From Erythrobacteraceae bacterium E2-1 Yellow Sea (GTDB lineage: Bacteria > Pseudomonadota > Alphaproteobacteria > Sphingomonadales > Sphingomonadaceae), in assembly GCA_014983025.1 (NCBI GenBank), contig JADCLP010000007.1, positions 53,257 to 117,256 on the forward strand: DNA of 64,000 bases, written 5' to 3'. Both the position numbers and the translations under genes were made by a program. The notes under the pieces were generated by a model, which did no database searches, was not told the origin of the DNA, and was given only the letters and a program-made list of their open reading frames with translations. Below, one piece after another: positions 55,666 to 64,000 of the stretch (its first letter is position 1; each line of letters opens with the position of its first letter).

Positions 55666-57258
55666 ATGACCGAGCAAATTGATGGCAAAAAATCTGCCGC
55701 ACGCGAGCTGAAAGTCGATGCCAACAATGAAGGGCGCGTGAGTTCTCGTCGCGAAGTGCTCACCGGCGGCGCAGCTGTTGTGGTTGGCACTTCTCTTGCG
55801 GCAGGCATGGCGAGTTCGGCTAAGGCTGAGTCGGGCTCTGGTGGGCCGGGCGGTGAATGCTACGTGAATTCGCGAGCCAAGAAGACTTTCGGAGACGCGC
55901 ACGTAGTTGTTGTCGGTGGCGGCTTTGCCGGCATGACCTGCGCACGGGATCTGTCAAGGCGTGGTTACAATGTTACTGTGTTGGAAGCGCGGAACAGAAT
56001 TGGTGGGCGCACCTTTACCGCCGAATTCAATGGGGAGCCCACGGACATGGGCGGTACTTGGGTGCATTGGATGCAGCCACATGTTTGGTCGGAAATTCGC
56101 AGGTACGGAGTTGAGCTGGAAGAAACCAAGGGCGCAGTTGCCGAACGTATCATCTACGTCGACTATTCGGGCAAGCGTCACGAAACGACAGCCACGGCAA
56201 TCTGGGACGAGCTTGAAAAAGCCATGGCACGCTATTTCCCTAATGCCTACGCGACCTTCCCTCGCCCGTCCGAGCCGTTTGCGGATACAACATGGATGCA
56301 AGCCGACAACAAGTCTGTGGCACAGGCGCTTAGCGAGCTCGACGCAAGCGAGGCGACCAAGGCGATCCTTGATGGCTATATGACCTGCATGGGCAGCTCG
56401 CGCCCCGAAAATCACGCCTGGACCTACGTTTTCAAGTGGTACGCGCACTGTGGATACAACATGACGGTTATGAACGACGCCACGGCGCGCTTCAAGATGA
56501 AAGGTGGCACCAAGGCGCTGATCACCCAGATTGCTGCCGAGGCTGCTGCTGACCTGCGCCTTTCCACTCCAGTAAGTTCAGTGACACAGGTTGGAGAAAA
56601 GGTTGAAGTTGTTACCGATTTTGGCGATAAGTTTGTTGCGGACGCTGTTGTCATGGCAGTCCCATGGAATGTGTTGAGTGACATACAGTTCTCACCGCCA
56701 TTGCCAGCGGAAAAAGCCAAAATTGTTAATGAGGGCCATGTCGGGAATGGGGTCAAGATCCATGTTCTCGTCGAGGGCGAGCTCGATGTAATGGCGGGTT
56801 ATGCGCCAGGAGGCGACGCAAAAATCAGCTTTGTGATGTGGGACAAGGTCAAGGACGGTCACACGCATTTCATTGGATTTAGCCCGAGTCGAGATAACTT
56901 GGACGTCAACGATCTCGCCGATGTCGAGGCCGCAATGCGGGTTTGGTTGCCGGATGCTAAGGTCGTTCAGGCCTACGGCTATGAGTGGGGCATTGATCCC
57001 TATTCGCAGGGTGTATGGATGGTGCCGCGCGTCGGGCAATTTGGCAGAGCGGTGGGTCCGCTTCAAGCTTCGCATGGGCGAATCCATTTTGCCAGCGCCG
57101 ATTGGGCGAACAGCTGGCCGGGCTTTATAGACGGCGCGATTGAGCAGGGTATAGTTTCAGCGGAAAAAGTACAGGCCCAGCTGACTCCGAATGACGAAGG
57201 GGGGCTTATAACAACAAAGGTATTGAACGGATCCGAAGCAGGTCCGGCATACCCCTGA
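55666..57258 (+). CDS. Tat-exported flavin amine oxidoreductase, NicA2-like
   Basis: The 530-residue protein has a twin-arginine signal (SRREVL, residues 27-32, then a hydrophobic stretch to ASSAKA), the FAD site HVVVVGGGFAGMTCARDL (79-96), EARNRIGGRTF and the second FAD element near the C-terminus (HFASADWANSWPGFIDGAIEQG). The segment GGTWVHWMQPHVWSEIRRYG is nearly the same as in nicotine oxidoreductase NicA2. NicA2 works as a dehydrogenase with cytochrome c as acceptor rather than oxygen; the adjacent cytochrome gene suggests the same. The amine substrate is not readable from sequence. ATG 55666 stands behind AGAGAGG. Confidence 0.88.
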   Translation: MTEQIDGKKSAARELKVDANNEGRVSSRREVLTGGAAVVVGTSLAAGMASSAKAESGSGGPGGECYVNSRAKKTFGDAHVVVVGGGFAGMTCARDLSRRGYNVTVLEARNRIGGRTFTAEFNGEPTDMGGTWVHWMQPHVWSEIRRYGVELEETKGAVAERIIYVDYSGKRHETTATAIWDELEKAMARYFPNAYATFPRPSEPFADTTWMQADNKSVAQALSELDASEATKAILDGYMTCMGSSRPENHAWTYVFKWYAHCGYNMTVMNDATARFKMKGGTKALITQIAAEAAADLRLSTPVSSVTQVGEKVEVVTDFGDKFVADAVVMAVPWNVLSDIQFSPPLPAEKAKIVNEGHVGNGVKIHVLVEGELDVMAGYAPGGDAKISFVMWDKVKDGHTHFIGFSPSRDNLDVNDLADVEAAMRVWLPDAKVVQAYGYEWGIDPYSQGVWMVPRVGQFGRAVGPLQASHGRIHFASADWANSWPGFIDGAIEQGIVSAEKVQAQLTPNDEGGLITTKVLNGSEAGPAYP

Positions 57259-57351
57259 TGAAATCGTTGTTGCCATAGCGACGTGCAGCACTTGAAATGT
57301 TGGTGCGGTTGCATTTCCGGCTCAGCAGGTTAAAAATCGGAGAGTTTAAAC

Positions 57352-58875
57352 ATGTTAGATACACCACAAGAATCCGCAGTGCGGCAACGCCATCCCTTTA
57401 AGGATAAATACGACAACTTCATCGGTGGCAAATTTGTTCCACCGCTGTCAGGGCAATATTTCGAAAATATTTCCCCAGTTGACGGGCGCAAGCTGTGTGA
57501 TGTCCCGCGCTCGCAAGCCGATGATATAGAAGCTGCACTCGATGCCGCCCACGCAGCGAAGGGACAATGGGGCAATACTTCGGCGACCGAACGCGCATTG
57601 ATTCTCAATCGTATCGCTGATCGTATGGAAGAAAATCTCGATCTTCTGGCGCATTGCGAAACATGGGACAACGGTAAGCCAATTCGTGAGACTACCGCAG
57701 CCGACCTACCCCTGGCAGTGGATCACTTCCGCTACTTTGCCGGGTGCATTCGCGCTCAAGAAGGAACAATCAGCGAGATCGACAAGGACACGATCGCTTA
57801 CCACTTCCATGAACCCCTTGGCGTGGTCGGGCAGATTATTCCATGGAACTTCCCGTTACTGATGGCGGCATGGAAATTGGCACCGGCGCTTGCCACTGGC
57901 AATTGCATCGTGCTGAAACCTGCAGAACAGACTCCTGCGTCGATCCTAGTGTTCGCGGAACTCATCGCTGACCTTCTTCCTCCCGGTGTTTTGAATATCG
58001 TTAATGGATTCGGGCTTGAGGCTGGCAAACCCCTTGCGACATCCTCGAGGATCGCAAAGATCGCTTTTACAGGTGAAACTTCGACCGGCCGATTGATCAT
58101 GGAGTACGCCACGAAAAACCTGATCCCAGTAACCCTTGAGCTCGGCGGCAAATCCCCGAACATCTTCTTTGAAGATGTCGCAAGCAAGGACGATGATTTC
58201 CTCGACAAGGCCATTGAGGGCTTTACCATGTTTGCCCTCAACCAGGGTGAGGTATGTACTTGCCCGTCGCGCGCGCTCATTCACGAGAGCCTTTACGACG
58301 TCTTCATGGAGCGTGCAATCGCACGTACCAAGGCAATTAAACAGGGCAATCCACTCGATCCCGAAACGATGATCGGAGCCCAGGTCTCCAGTGAACAAAG
58401 GGACAAGATCCTGTCTTATATCGATATCGGTAGGAGCGAAGGTGCTGAGGTGCTGACTGGCGGAAGCGCAAGCGTTCTCGATACTGACTTCAACGGCGGA
58501 TTCTACGTCGAACCCACAATCTTGAAAGGCAACAACAAGATGCGGGTATTTCAGGAGGAAATCTTTGGCCCGGTGGTATCCGTAACGACTTTCTCGACAC
58601 CCGAGGAAGCGCTCGAGATTGCAAACGATACGCTTTACGGCCTTGGCGCTGGTGTTTGGTCGCGCGATATTAACACTTGCTATCGCTTTGGACGGGCAAT
58701 TCAGGCTGGGCGCGTATGGACAAACTGTTACCATGCCTATCCAGCTCACGCGGCCTTTGGTGGCTACAAACAGTCAGGTATTGGTCGAGAAAACCACTCG
58801 CGCATGCTCGACCATTATCAACAGACGAAGAACCTTCTGGTCAGCTATTCGCCTAAGAAACTCGGGTTCTTTTAA
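57352..58875 (+). CDS. NAD-dependent aldehyde dehydrogenase (ExaC/AcoD-like)
   Basis: The 507-residue ALDH has Asn166 in IIPWNFPLL, Glu263 in [11 protein letters not shown] and the catalytic Cys302 in [11 protein letters not shown], which is also the usual numbering. The GEVC(T/S)CPSR pattern places it in the group of acetaldehyde/aromatic aldehyde dehydrogenases such as ExaC. It follows the amine oxidoreductase by 93 bases and would oxidise the aldehyde left by oxidative deamination to the acid. ATG 57352. Confidence 0.93.
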   Translation: MLDTPQESAVRQRHPFKDKYDNFIGGKFVPPLSGQYFENISPVDGRKLCDVPRSQADDIEAALDAAHAAKGQWGNTSATERALILNRIADRMEENLDLLAHCETWDNGKPIRETTAADLPLAVDHFRYFAGCIRAQEGTISEIDKDTIAYHFHEPLGVVGQIIPWNFPLLMAAWKLAPALATGNCIVLKPAEQTPASILVFAELIADLLPPGVLNIVNGFGLEAGKPLATSSRIAKIAFTGETSTGRLIMEYATKNLIPVTLELGGKSPNIFFEDVASKDDDFLDKAIEGFTMFALNQGEVCTCPSRALIHESLYDVFMERAIARTKAIKQGNPLDPETMIGAQVSSEQRDKILSYIDIGRSEGAEVLTGGSASVLDTDFNGGFYVEPTILKGNNKMRVFQEEIFGPVVSVTTFSTPEEALEIANDTLYGLGAGVWSRDINTCYRFGRAIQAGRVWTNCYHAYPAHAAFGGYKQSGIGRENHSRMLDHYQQTKNLLVSYSPKKLGFF

Positions 58876-58927
58876 GATTCAGACTTGGGCAAATGCAGTA
58901 CTGCTCTGCCCTAATCACTCACTCGGC

Positions 58928-58962
58928 TCGCACCGGCGAAAAATCAGAATTAGCCGGTGCGA
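58928..58962. terminator. Hairpin between convergent genes (possible bidirectional terminator)
   Basis: TCGCACCGGC (58928-58937) pairs perfectly with GCCGGTGCGA (58953-58962) around a 15-base AT-rich loop. It has no long U-tract on either side, so termination is only likely, not shown. Confidence 0.5.
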
Positions 58963-58994
58963 ACTTGAGGTGAGATGGCCAGTGTTGAATAACG

Positions 58995-59462
58995 TCAGCA
59001 GGTCGCCTGAACTTCAGCAATTACTGTCCAGGTATCGCCGGTCTTGTTCAGGACATAATTCCAGACAGGCCTTTTGCAATGTGCGACGGACTCTCCGATA
59101 TCATTCTCGAGCTTCCACTTACCTCGAACGTTCACTGTGTTCGGTCCGAGTACGGTAGTTTTCATTTCCAGCAGTTCGATTTGCGACAGCCCTTTTTCGG
59201 ACCAGATGCTCAAATAATGCTTTTCTAGGAAGGCGATCAGATCATTCTTCAGGTAAACATGAGCTTCGTCTGGCAACACGAAATATACGTATTCGGAATA
59301 ATGATCAAAGAAGTTTTCTGCGCCTGAGATGTAGTCCGCCGCATAGGTACTCTCGAACCAGACCTTCGCGTCGTCTTCAATGTCGTGAGCCAATGCTGGA
59401 GGCCCTTGTAGAATCAGAACAACCGAAGCTAGAGCATAATAGATTGGATGTTTAGACAGCAT
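58995..59462 (-). CDS. Secreted SnoaL/NTF2-like small protein
   Basis: The 155-residue protein has a Sec signal (YYALASVVLILQGPPALA, cleavage before HDIEDDA) and a mature domain with the helix/strand order of NTF2-like or SnoaL-like folds (NFFDHYSEYVYFVLPDE, LLEMKTTVLGPNTVNVRGKW, WNYVLNKTGDTWTVIAEVQA). Two cysteines, one near the end (ATC), could form a disulfide. ATG 59462 is chosen over TTG 59471. No catalytic residues can be named. It lies between the ALDH and the demethylase operon, on the opposite strand, so it may not belong to either. Confidence 0.65.
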   Translation of the reverse strand: MLSKHPIYYALASVVLILQGPPALAHDIEDDAKVWFESTYAADYISGAENFFDHYSEYVYFVLPDEAHVYLKNDLIAFLEKHYLSIWSEKGLSQIELLEMKTTVLGPNTVNVRGKWKLENDIGESVAHCKRPVWNYVLNKTGDTWTVIAEVQATC

Positions 59463-59586
59463 GAGGAACAACCTTTCGATACTTATAGAGCAATAAGCTC
59501 AATTTTTTATAAATGAAAAGATTGTTATTGTAAATAGTTGATTTTATTTATCTAAAACTAGAATTATATTCGGAGATATTCTGCAA

Positions 59587-60153
59587 ATGGATGCAATGAT
59601 TAGTAGGCCGAGGTATGATCGCTTATCTTTAGGATTAGGCCGTACTCACCTTCTGATCATACAGGGGAGCGAACTTCCACTCGGATGTCTGGCGTCTTCA
59701 GTAACATTGGATGACTTTGACGAGATCTGGAAAGTTGTGTCATGCTCATCAGTATTGCCCGAACCAGGCTCTGCTGAAAAGCAATTCCGGTCGGCCAATC
59801 ATTTGACGATAGCCCTCTGCCATCGGTTAAGCTCAGAGACAATGGGTCTGCGCGTTTACGTAGTGGGCGAAGAGAGTTTCGTGTGGGATATCAACGCCCA
59901 ATGCCGCAGGTTTGGATTGGGCAATGACGAGATCCACGTTTTTGCGCCATATCATGGAGCTCGACGGGTCCGCTGCGCGCATTGTCGCGCCTACACGACT
60001 AATTGCCAAAATACCATCGTAACCTGCGATGGTTGTGGCGCGACCTTGCTTGTGCGAGATCATTTCTCAAGATTCTGGAATGCGTATCAGGGTTTCCAAA
60101 TCGATTCGGAGGAGCCTGGAGTTGTCCCGGAGAGCGTGGCATTTAGATCATGA
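59587..60153 (+). CDS. dmmA: Dimethylamine monooxygenase subunit DmmA-like
   Basis: The 188-residue protein ends with a zinc-ribbon-like CAHCRAYTTNCQNTIVTCDG and GCGATLLVRDHFSRFWNAYQ segment, with two CxxC pairs; the LVRDHFSR ending is characteristic of the DmmA family found with heme-dependent oxidative N-demethylases. The N-terminal part, with ESFVWDINAQCRRFGLGNDE, is variable. It overlaps the reductase gene by four bases (ATGA), and the DUF3445 subunit follows, so it is a subunit of the demethylase. Its exact role in the complex is not established. Confidence 0.75.
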   Translation: MDAMISRPRYDRLSLGLGRTHLLIIQGSELPLGCLASSVTLDDFDEIWKVVSCSSVLPEPGSAEKQFRSANHLTIALCHRLSSETMGLRVYVVGEESFVWDINAQCRRFGLGNDEIHVFAPYHGARRVRCAHCRAYTTNCQNTIVTCDGCGATLLVRDHFSRFWNAYQGFQIDSEEPGVVPESVAFRS

Positions 60154-61103
60154 TCTTCCAATCCGAACTCGATCTAAAAGTGGCACGAATTGATGTGCTG
60201 AACGAAACCCTCAAGCGCTTTCACCTTGTCAGTGCCGGTGGGGAATTTTTGCCGCCGGCTCCACCCGGTTCCCATCTCACATTTCTTCTCAATCCGAGGG
60301 ATGGCGAGGTTATTAAGAATTCCTATTCGGTCGTGTCGCCGACACTCATTCGCGATCATTACGAGATCGTAGTTCGCAAAGCCGCGGACTCACGCGGCGG
60401 CTCGAAGTTTTTCCATGAAGATGTCAAAGAAGGTAACTTGCTTAAGGCAAAGGCCCCAAGGTCGAATTTCTCAGTCCATTCACTGGCCCGCAAGAGCATC
60501 CTGATTGCTGGCGGGATCGGTATCACCCCGATCATTTCGCTCTTGGATGAGATCAAGCGCCGCCGATGCAAGGTCGAGCTGCATGTGATTTGCGGGCAAT
60601 CTGATCGCCTTGCCCTTGAAGCACTGCTCGCGGATGAGGCACTTGCAGGTCCGAACTTTTATGAAGGACGCAACAATTGTTCGATCGGAAAAATTCTTGC
60701 GGGGCAGCCCTTGGGAACACATCTTTACATCTGTGGCCCCTTCAATTTGATGCGGCATGTTCAGGAGGTTGCGCATGAACTGGGCTATCCGAGCTCAAAC
60801 GTTCACATTGAAAGTTTTGGCGCAACCATTGGCAATGCCTTTAACGTGAAAGTCGAGGGATTGAACAAAGAGATATCGGTAGGCGAAAGCGAGTCATTGC
60901 TCGAAACACTGGAGCGTGAAGGGATCGAAGCTCCTTTTTCTTGCCGCGGTGGTGCTTGCGGCCAGTGTGTTGTCCGCGTCGTCGAAGGCGAGGTCGATCA
61001 TCGCGATTTCTTCCTGAGTGACGAGCAGCGGGCTGCAGGTAATTGCATGACGCCCTGTGTGTCTCGTGCGTCAGGAAGAGCCCTGACGATCGCAATCAAA
61101 TAA
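60150..61103 (+). CDS. PDR/VanB-type reductase of the N-demethylase system
   Basis: The 317-residue protein has an FMN/FAD-binding barrel (NSYSVVSP near residue 50), an NAD(P)-binding domain (LIAGGIGITPIISLL, ICGPFNLM) and a C-terminal plant-type [2Fe-2S] ferredoxin with CRGGACGQC and a fourth Cys near the end (MTPCVS). This is the phthalate-dioxygenase-reductase layout; it takes electrons from NAD(P)H to the heme subunit. It lies between dmmA-like and the DUF3445 gene, overlapping the former as ATGA. Confidence 0.9.
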   Translation: MIFQSELDLKVARIDVLNETLKRFHLVSAGGEFLPPAPPGSHLTFLLNPRDGEVIKNSYSVVSPTLIRDHYEIVVRKAADSRGGSKFFHEDVKEGNLLKAKAPRSNFSVHSLARKSILIAGGIGITPIISLLDEIKRRRCKVELHVICGQSDRLALEALLADEALAGPNFYEGRNNCSIGKILAGQPLGTHLYICGPFNLMRHVQEVAHELGYPSSNVHIESFGATIGNAFNVKVEGLNKEISVGESESLLETLEREGIEAPFSCRGGACGQCVVRVVEGEVDHRDFFLSDEQRAAGNCMTPCVSRASGRALTIAIK

Positions 61104-61123
61104 TGTGAGTTTTAGTTGGAGCC

Positions 61124-62179
61124 ATGACGCAATTCAAAATTGATGAAACCTTTCGCGATGACTACACCTTCCGCAATTCGGACGGGGCAATACTGCGATT
61201 TCCGTTCCCGTTTGAACAGGACGATTACATGTACTCGTTCAACGTCGAGCTTCACCGCAAAGGCGGCCCCACCGGGGCATATGAAAACTATTTCGACATA
61301 GACGAGCATTACGTCTCTGAATGTCGCGAACGAGCGCTTGTGCTTTTGCAGGATCCGAGTCGATGCTTGGTGCTCGATCACATGGAATCGGCAGAGTGGG
61401 ATACTCTCGAGCTGATCATGGAATGTCTTGCGAGCGACTACCCCGAACACTTCGAGCTACATCGCGACCCGGACAGCTGGAGATGGATAAATCGTCCTCT
61501 GGAAATTGAGCACAGCTTCATTTTCGGTGACCGCAGCACGCTTCCTTGCAGCCCCTTCGAATATATTACTCGCCAAGCTCAAGGCGATTTCCTGCTTCAG
61601 GATCACCGCAACAACAATCTTTATATAGATGGCGGGATGGTCACCTCGCAGGCTGATTGGTCTCTCGAATTCGATGTTGGAATGTCGTTTATCGAATGGC
61701 ACGCGCCTGTTCCGCTAGCCCATGAGATGGGAGTGTTCGAAAGTGCGGTAAACTATCTCATGCAAATGGAATATGGCATTCCGGTCCGTCGCCTAAACTG
61801 GACGATGACGGTAAACCCCCGGCTCGATACGTCGCAGGAGAATTACCCCGTTTGGGGCCCCGATCGTCGGACGATCACACGGCAGAATATTGGCAGCAAG
61901 CTTCACCTCCGTGTTGAACTCCAAGCAGCTTGGCGGCTCCCCCGGTCAAACGCTATTTTGTTTAGTGTCCGAGGGTATCTCGCGAGTCTTGATGACATCT
62001 CGCGCGTGCCCAAATGGGCAAGGCGGTTGCACCGTGTGATCAAGAATCTTCATCCGGAAATTGCTGATTACAAGGGAATCAGCGGTTATCGTGATCTGGT
62101 CACTGAGCATATGGCGCAGTTTGACGATGGCGCGCCGACCTCCCCCGGGACACAGCCGGACACCAAAACCCTGATTTGA
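61124..62179 (+). CDS. Heme-dependent oxidative N-demethylase alpha subunit (DUF3445, dimethylamine monooxygenase)
   Basis: The 351-residue protein belongs to DUF3445, the PAS-derived heme subunit (DmmD/HODM alpha) that uses oxygen to demethylate dimethylamine to methylamine and formaldehyde. Motifs seen are FPFPFEQDDYMYSFNVEL near the start, CLVLDHMESAEWDTLELIME, GMSFIEWHAPVP, and the family core LRVELQAAWRLPRSNAILFS with RGYLASL. It lies 20 bases behind the reductase. Known complexes have four subunits; only three are recognisable here. Confidence 0.85.
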   Translation: MTQFKIDETFRDDYTFRNSDGAILRFPFPFEQDDYMYSFNVELHRKGGPTGAYENYFDIDEHYVSECRERALVLLQDPSRCLVLDHMESAEWDTLELIMECLASDYPEHFELHRDPDSWRWINRPLEIEHSFIFGDRSTLPCSPFEYITRQAQGDFLLQDHRNNNLYIDGGMVTSQADWSLEFDVGMSFIEWHAPVPLAHEMGVFESAVNYLMQMEYGIPVRRLNWTMTVNPRLDTSQENYPVWGPDRRTITRQNIGSKLHLRVELQAAWRLPRSNAILFSVRGYLASLDDISRVPKWARRLHRVIKNLHPEIADYKGISGYRDLVTEHMAQFDDGAPTSPGTQPDTKTLI

Positions 62180-62215
62180 TCATCTTTGGGATGCACCGAT
62201 AGCGCCGCCATCTGG

Positions 62216-62437
62216 CTATTCTGTCTCGCCACCGTTGGTGTCGGCCTTTAGTCGTTCCGCAATGTCGCGCGCTTCCTGCTGCAGAGCAGCATTCTCATGG
62301 AACATTTGCCAAATTTGAAAACCGATCCACGTGATGACTGCAAGAATAACGAACACAATTTCGTGTCCTGCGAACGGGTAAATTGGTCCGATCTCGGCGA
62401 GCGGTACCTTCCAGGTAACTATCGGCGTGGTGCTCAT
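62216..62437 (-). CDS. Small single-helix membrane protein behind the Amt gene
   Basis: The 73-residue protein has one membrane helix (about residues 22-43, AGHEIVFVILAVITWIGFQI) and a charged coiled-coil-like tail (ENAALQQEARDIAERLKAD). Its ATG overlaps the Amt gene stop as ATGA, so production is coupled. I recognise no family. In the usual layout amt is preceded by glnK; here this small protein is the only partner, and it may assist or regulate the transporter. Confidence 0.7.
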   Translation of the reverse strand: MSTTPIVTWKVPLAEIGPIYPFAGHEIVFVILAVITWIGFQIWQMFHENAALQQEARDIAERLKADTNGGETE

Positions 62438-63885
62438 CGAGCAGCCTCCTCAGCAGAATTGCCTGGTACATTCGGCTGATACATCATTGCAGCAACGACC
62501 GCATCTGCTCTTTCCAGTTCTTTCATGTCTTGACGTACCAATTCCTGTGACGCCCTATCAAGTCCGGCCCACTCGACTTCAGGCGGAATGCGCAGGAGAC
62601 CAAATGCTTTGAACAGATTGGCGCACAGGAAAGCCGGGAGGAAACCAAGTAATCCAAAAAGGATCACGGCCCCGGCGATCTGGCCAACTGGGTTAATCGT
62701 TGCATCGGCAAATGCAGACGACGGATGGCCCCAAAGCATGAAGCCGGCAATTATGATACCAAAACTACCAGTATAGCCGTGCACAGCAACCGCTCCGATT
62801 GCATCGTCTAGTTTGAAGGTTTTTTCGACCCAATAATGCAATTTATAAGCAAGAGTCGTTCCAGCAGCCCCGACGAAGAAGGCCTGAAGAGGGTGATAGA
62901 GATCATTCCCGGCCGAAGCGGCAATAACCCCTGCGAGTCCACCGGAAAAAGTCCAAAACACATCTCCCTTCGATAGTACGTAGGCAGCCAGGAAACCTCC
63001 AGAAAGCGCGAGGAAAAAGTTCATGGTCATTCCTGACAGCGTGACCGGAGTCAGGTAAATCGTTGCTGCCGTGAAAGTCAGACCGGTCGAACCGATATCG
63101 GACTCCTGAATGATTGGAACGTTGCAGGCAGCATAGAAACCCCAGAAACCCGCAAAGATAAGGAACAGACCGGCTGCAGCCAGCCAAGGGTTGTGCGGAT
63201 GAATCGTGCGTGGGGAGCCATTGGGCGCAAACCGTCCAAGCCTGGGGCCGAGGGGTATAAGTATGCCAAGAGCCGCGCCTCCGGCAACCGCATGGATGAC
63301 ACCCGATGCGTATGCATCGTGGTAACCCAGCATCTTCACCATCCAGCCATCATAATGCCAACCCCAAGAAGCCCCAATTACCCAGGATACCGAGCCAACC
63401 ACCGTAGCGATAAGCCAAAATGCACCGCTTCGTATCCGTTCCATAACGGCCCCCGAAACGATGATCCCGGCCGTCCAGGCGAAGACGACGAAGGCACCCC
63501 AGAACACCCCATTTAGCCGCGCCCAATACGCTCCAACTTCAGGAGTTAGCCCTTGCGACAGAGAAGGGCCACCTAAATGCGGCCCCATCAGTTCGCTCCA
63601 GGGGACGGCATGGGGCGCGGCGACAAGTCCCTTGCCTTCATAGATGAATGGGCCGTTAGTGAAAGCGAAATAAATCCACCAGCCGAACAGGTAAAATGTC
63701 AAGGTAATGATCGGCACCAGCATTGCACTCTTCATCAGAGTATGAAGCATGTGCTTCTGGCGGCTTACTGACACTTCATAGAGGCAAAAACCGCCATGGA
63801 TCAGGAACATCAGCGGTATGGTGACCCAGTAATAGAACTCTGTAAAAATTGCGGTCAACGCTGAAATTTCCATGACTGAAACCAT
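62434..63885 (-). CDS. amt: Divergent Amt-family (methyl)ammonium transporter
   Basis: The 483-residue protein has eleven or so membrane helices and the Amt layout. The twin-histidine positions are recognisable in DAYASGVIHAVAGGAAL and AVAVHGYTGSFG, but surrounding signatures differ from typical AmtB (the DFAGGxVVH helix and GWFGFNxGS are changed to DAYASGVIH and AGFWGFYAACN). A long cytoplasmic tail (residues 435-483) is present. Transport of ammonium, methylammonium or small amines is likely. ATG 63885 is used; ATG 63873, with GGATGG eight bases before it, may be the true start. It faces the demethylase operon. Confidence 0.83.
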   Translation of the reverse strand: MVSVMEISALTAIFTEFYYWVTIPLMFLIHGGFCLYEVSVSRQKHMLHTLMKSAMLVPIITLTFYLFGWWIYFAFTNGPFIYEGKGLVAAPHAVPWSELMGPHLGGPSLSQGLTPEVGAYWARLNGVFWGAFVVFAWTAGIIVSGAVMERIRSGAFWLIATVVGSVSWVIGASWGWHYDGWMVKMLGYHDAYASGVIHAVAGGAALGILIPLGPRLGRFAPNGSPRTIHPHNPWLAAAGLFLIFAGFWGFYAACNVPIIQESDIGSTGLTFTAATIYLTPVTLSGMTMNFFLALSGGFLAAYVLSKGDVFWTFSGGLAGVIAASAGNDLYHPLQAFFVGAAGTTLAYKLHYWVEKTFKLDDAIGAVAVHGYTGSFGIIIAGFMLWGHPSSAFADATINPVGQIAGAVILFGLLGFLPAFLCANLFKAFGLLRIPPEVEWAGLDRASQELVRQDMKELERADAVVAAMMYQPNVPGNSAEEAAR

Positions 63886-64000
63886 CCCCTAAAGAGTTTA
63901 ATGTCCTTACTTTAACCATGGCTTTGACGTGACCCCCAACCTTCATCCAGTTGCGATTAGAGTCTCGGCATCGTTGTTGCCCAGCTGGGCAGGTGAAGCA

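Overview
The window looks like a chromosomal segment of an alphaproteobacterium of the order Sphingomonadales, most like the Erythrobacteraceae. The signs are a complete Entner-Doudoroff operon (zwf-edd-glk-eda), an RpoH with its characteristic RpoH box, a ChpT-type phosphotransferase, a DUF3297 gene, TorF-type porin, ParA-type ATPase and many ATGA-type overlaps between GC-rich genes. This is inferred from gene content; no 16S rRNA gene is present. Bases 1 to about 43,300 are ordinary core chromosome. They hold the end of cpoB and tilS; ppc with the Entner-Doudoroff operon; rimO; a potassium channel; surE-serS; a CoA-ester lyase/MaoC pair; tRNA-Val; sppA; pyrB with a degenerate dihydroorotase partner; a SPOR lipoprotein and a ParA/ribbon-helix-helix pair; bfd-bfr under a double Fur-type box; der; tRNA-Leu; tig-clpP-clpX; mtgA, a CDF metal transporter, rpoH, rluD, a JAMM peptidase, chpT, an amidase, rnpB, ugd and a metallophosphatase. 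From about 43,320 to 46,830 there is a scar zone: pieces of at least three IS3-family elements, all broken, a TorF porin, and an inverted, frameshifted and truncated copy of the neighbouring metallophosphatase gene. From about 47,050 to the right edge the sequence is visibly less GC-rich and its genes have one theme: catabolism of methylated and other amines. The layout is a GlxA/AraC regulator facing a heterotetrameric sarcosine-oxidase-type operon (soxBDAG) with purU; a TetR regulator facing a module of periplasmic cytochrome c, Tat-exported NicA2-like flavin amine oxidoreductase and aldehyde dehydrogenase; a heme-dependent oxidative N-demethylase (dimethylamine monooxygenase) operon; and a divergent ammonium/alkylammonium transporter with a tiny membrane partner. 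Read together, the right-hand third is probably a transferred amine-degradation island next to an IS graveyard. Dimethylamine-type substrates would be N-demethylated by the Dmm-like complex. The Sox-like enzyme would oxidise an N-methyl amino acid and pass the one-carbon unit to tetrahydrofolate, with PurU releasing formate and regenerating folate. The NicA2-like enzyme would oxidise another amine with cytochrome c as acceptor, and the aldehyde dehydrogenase would finish the product. The points most worth a second look are an in-frame fusion of a small HTH-like protein to PyrB, the metal-ligand-less dihydroorotase, the divergent PEP carboxylase motifs, the cytochrome-linked NicA2-like module, the stop codon at codon 4 of purU, and the inverted phosphatase duplication around the IS scar.
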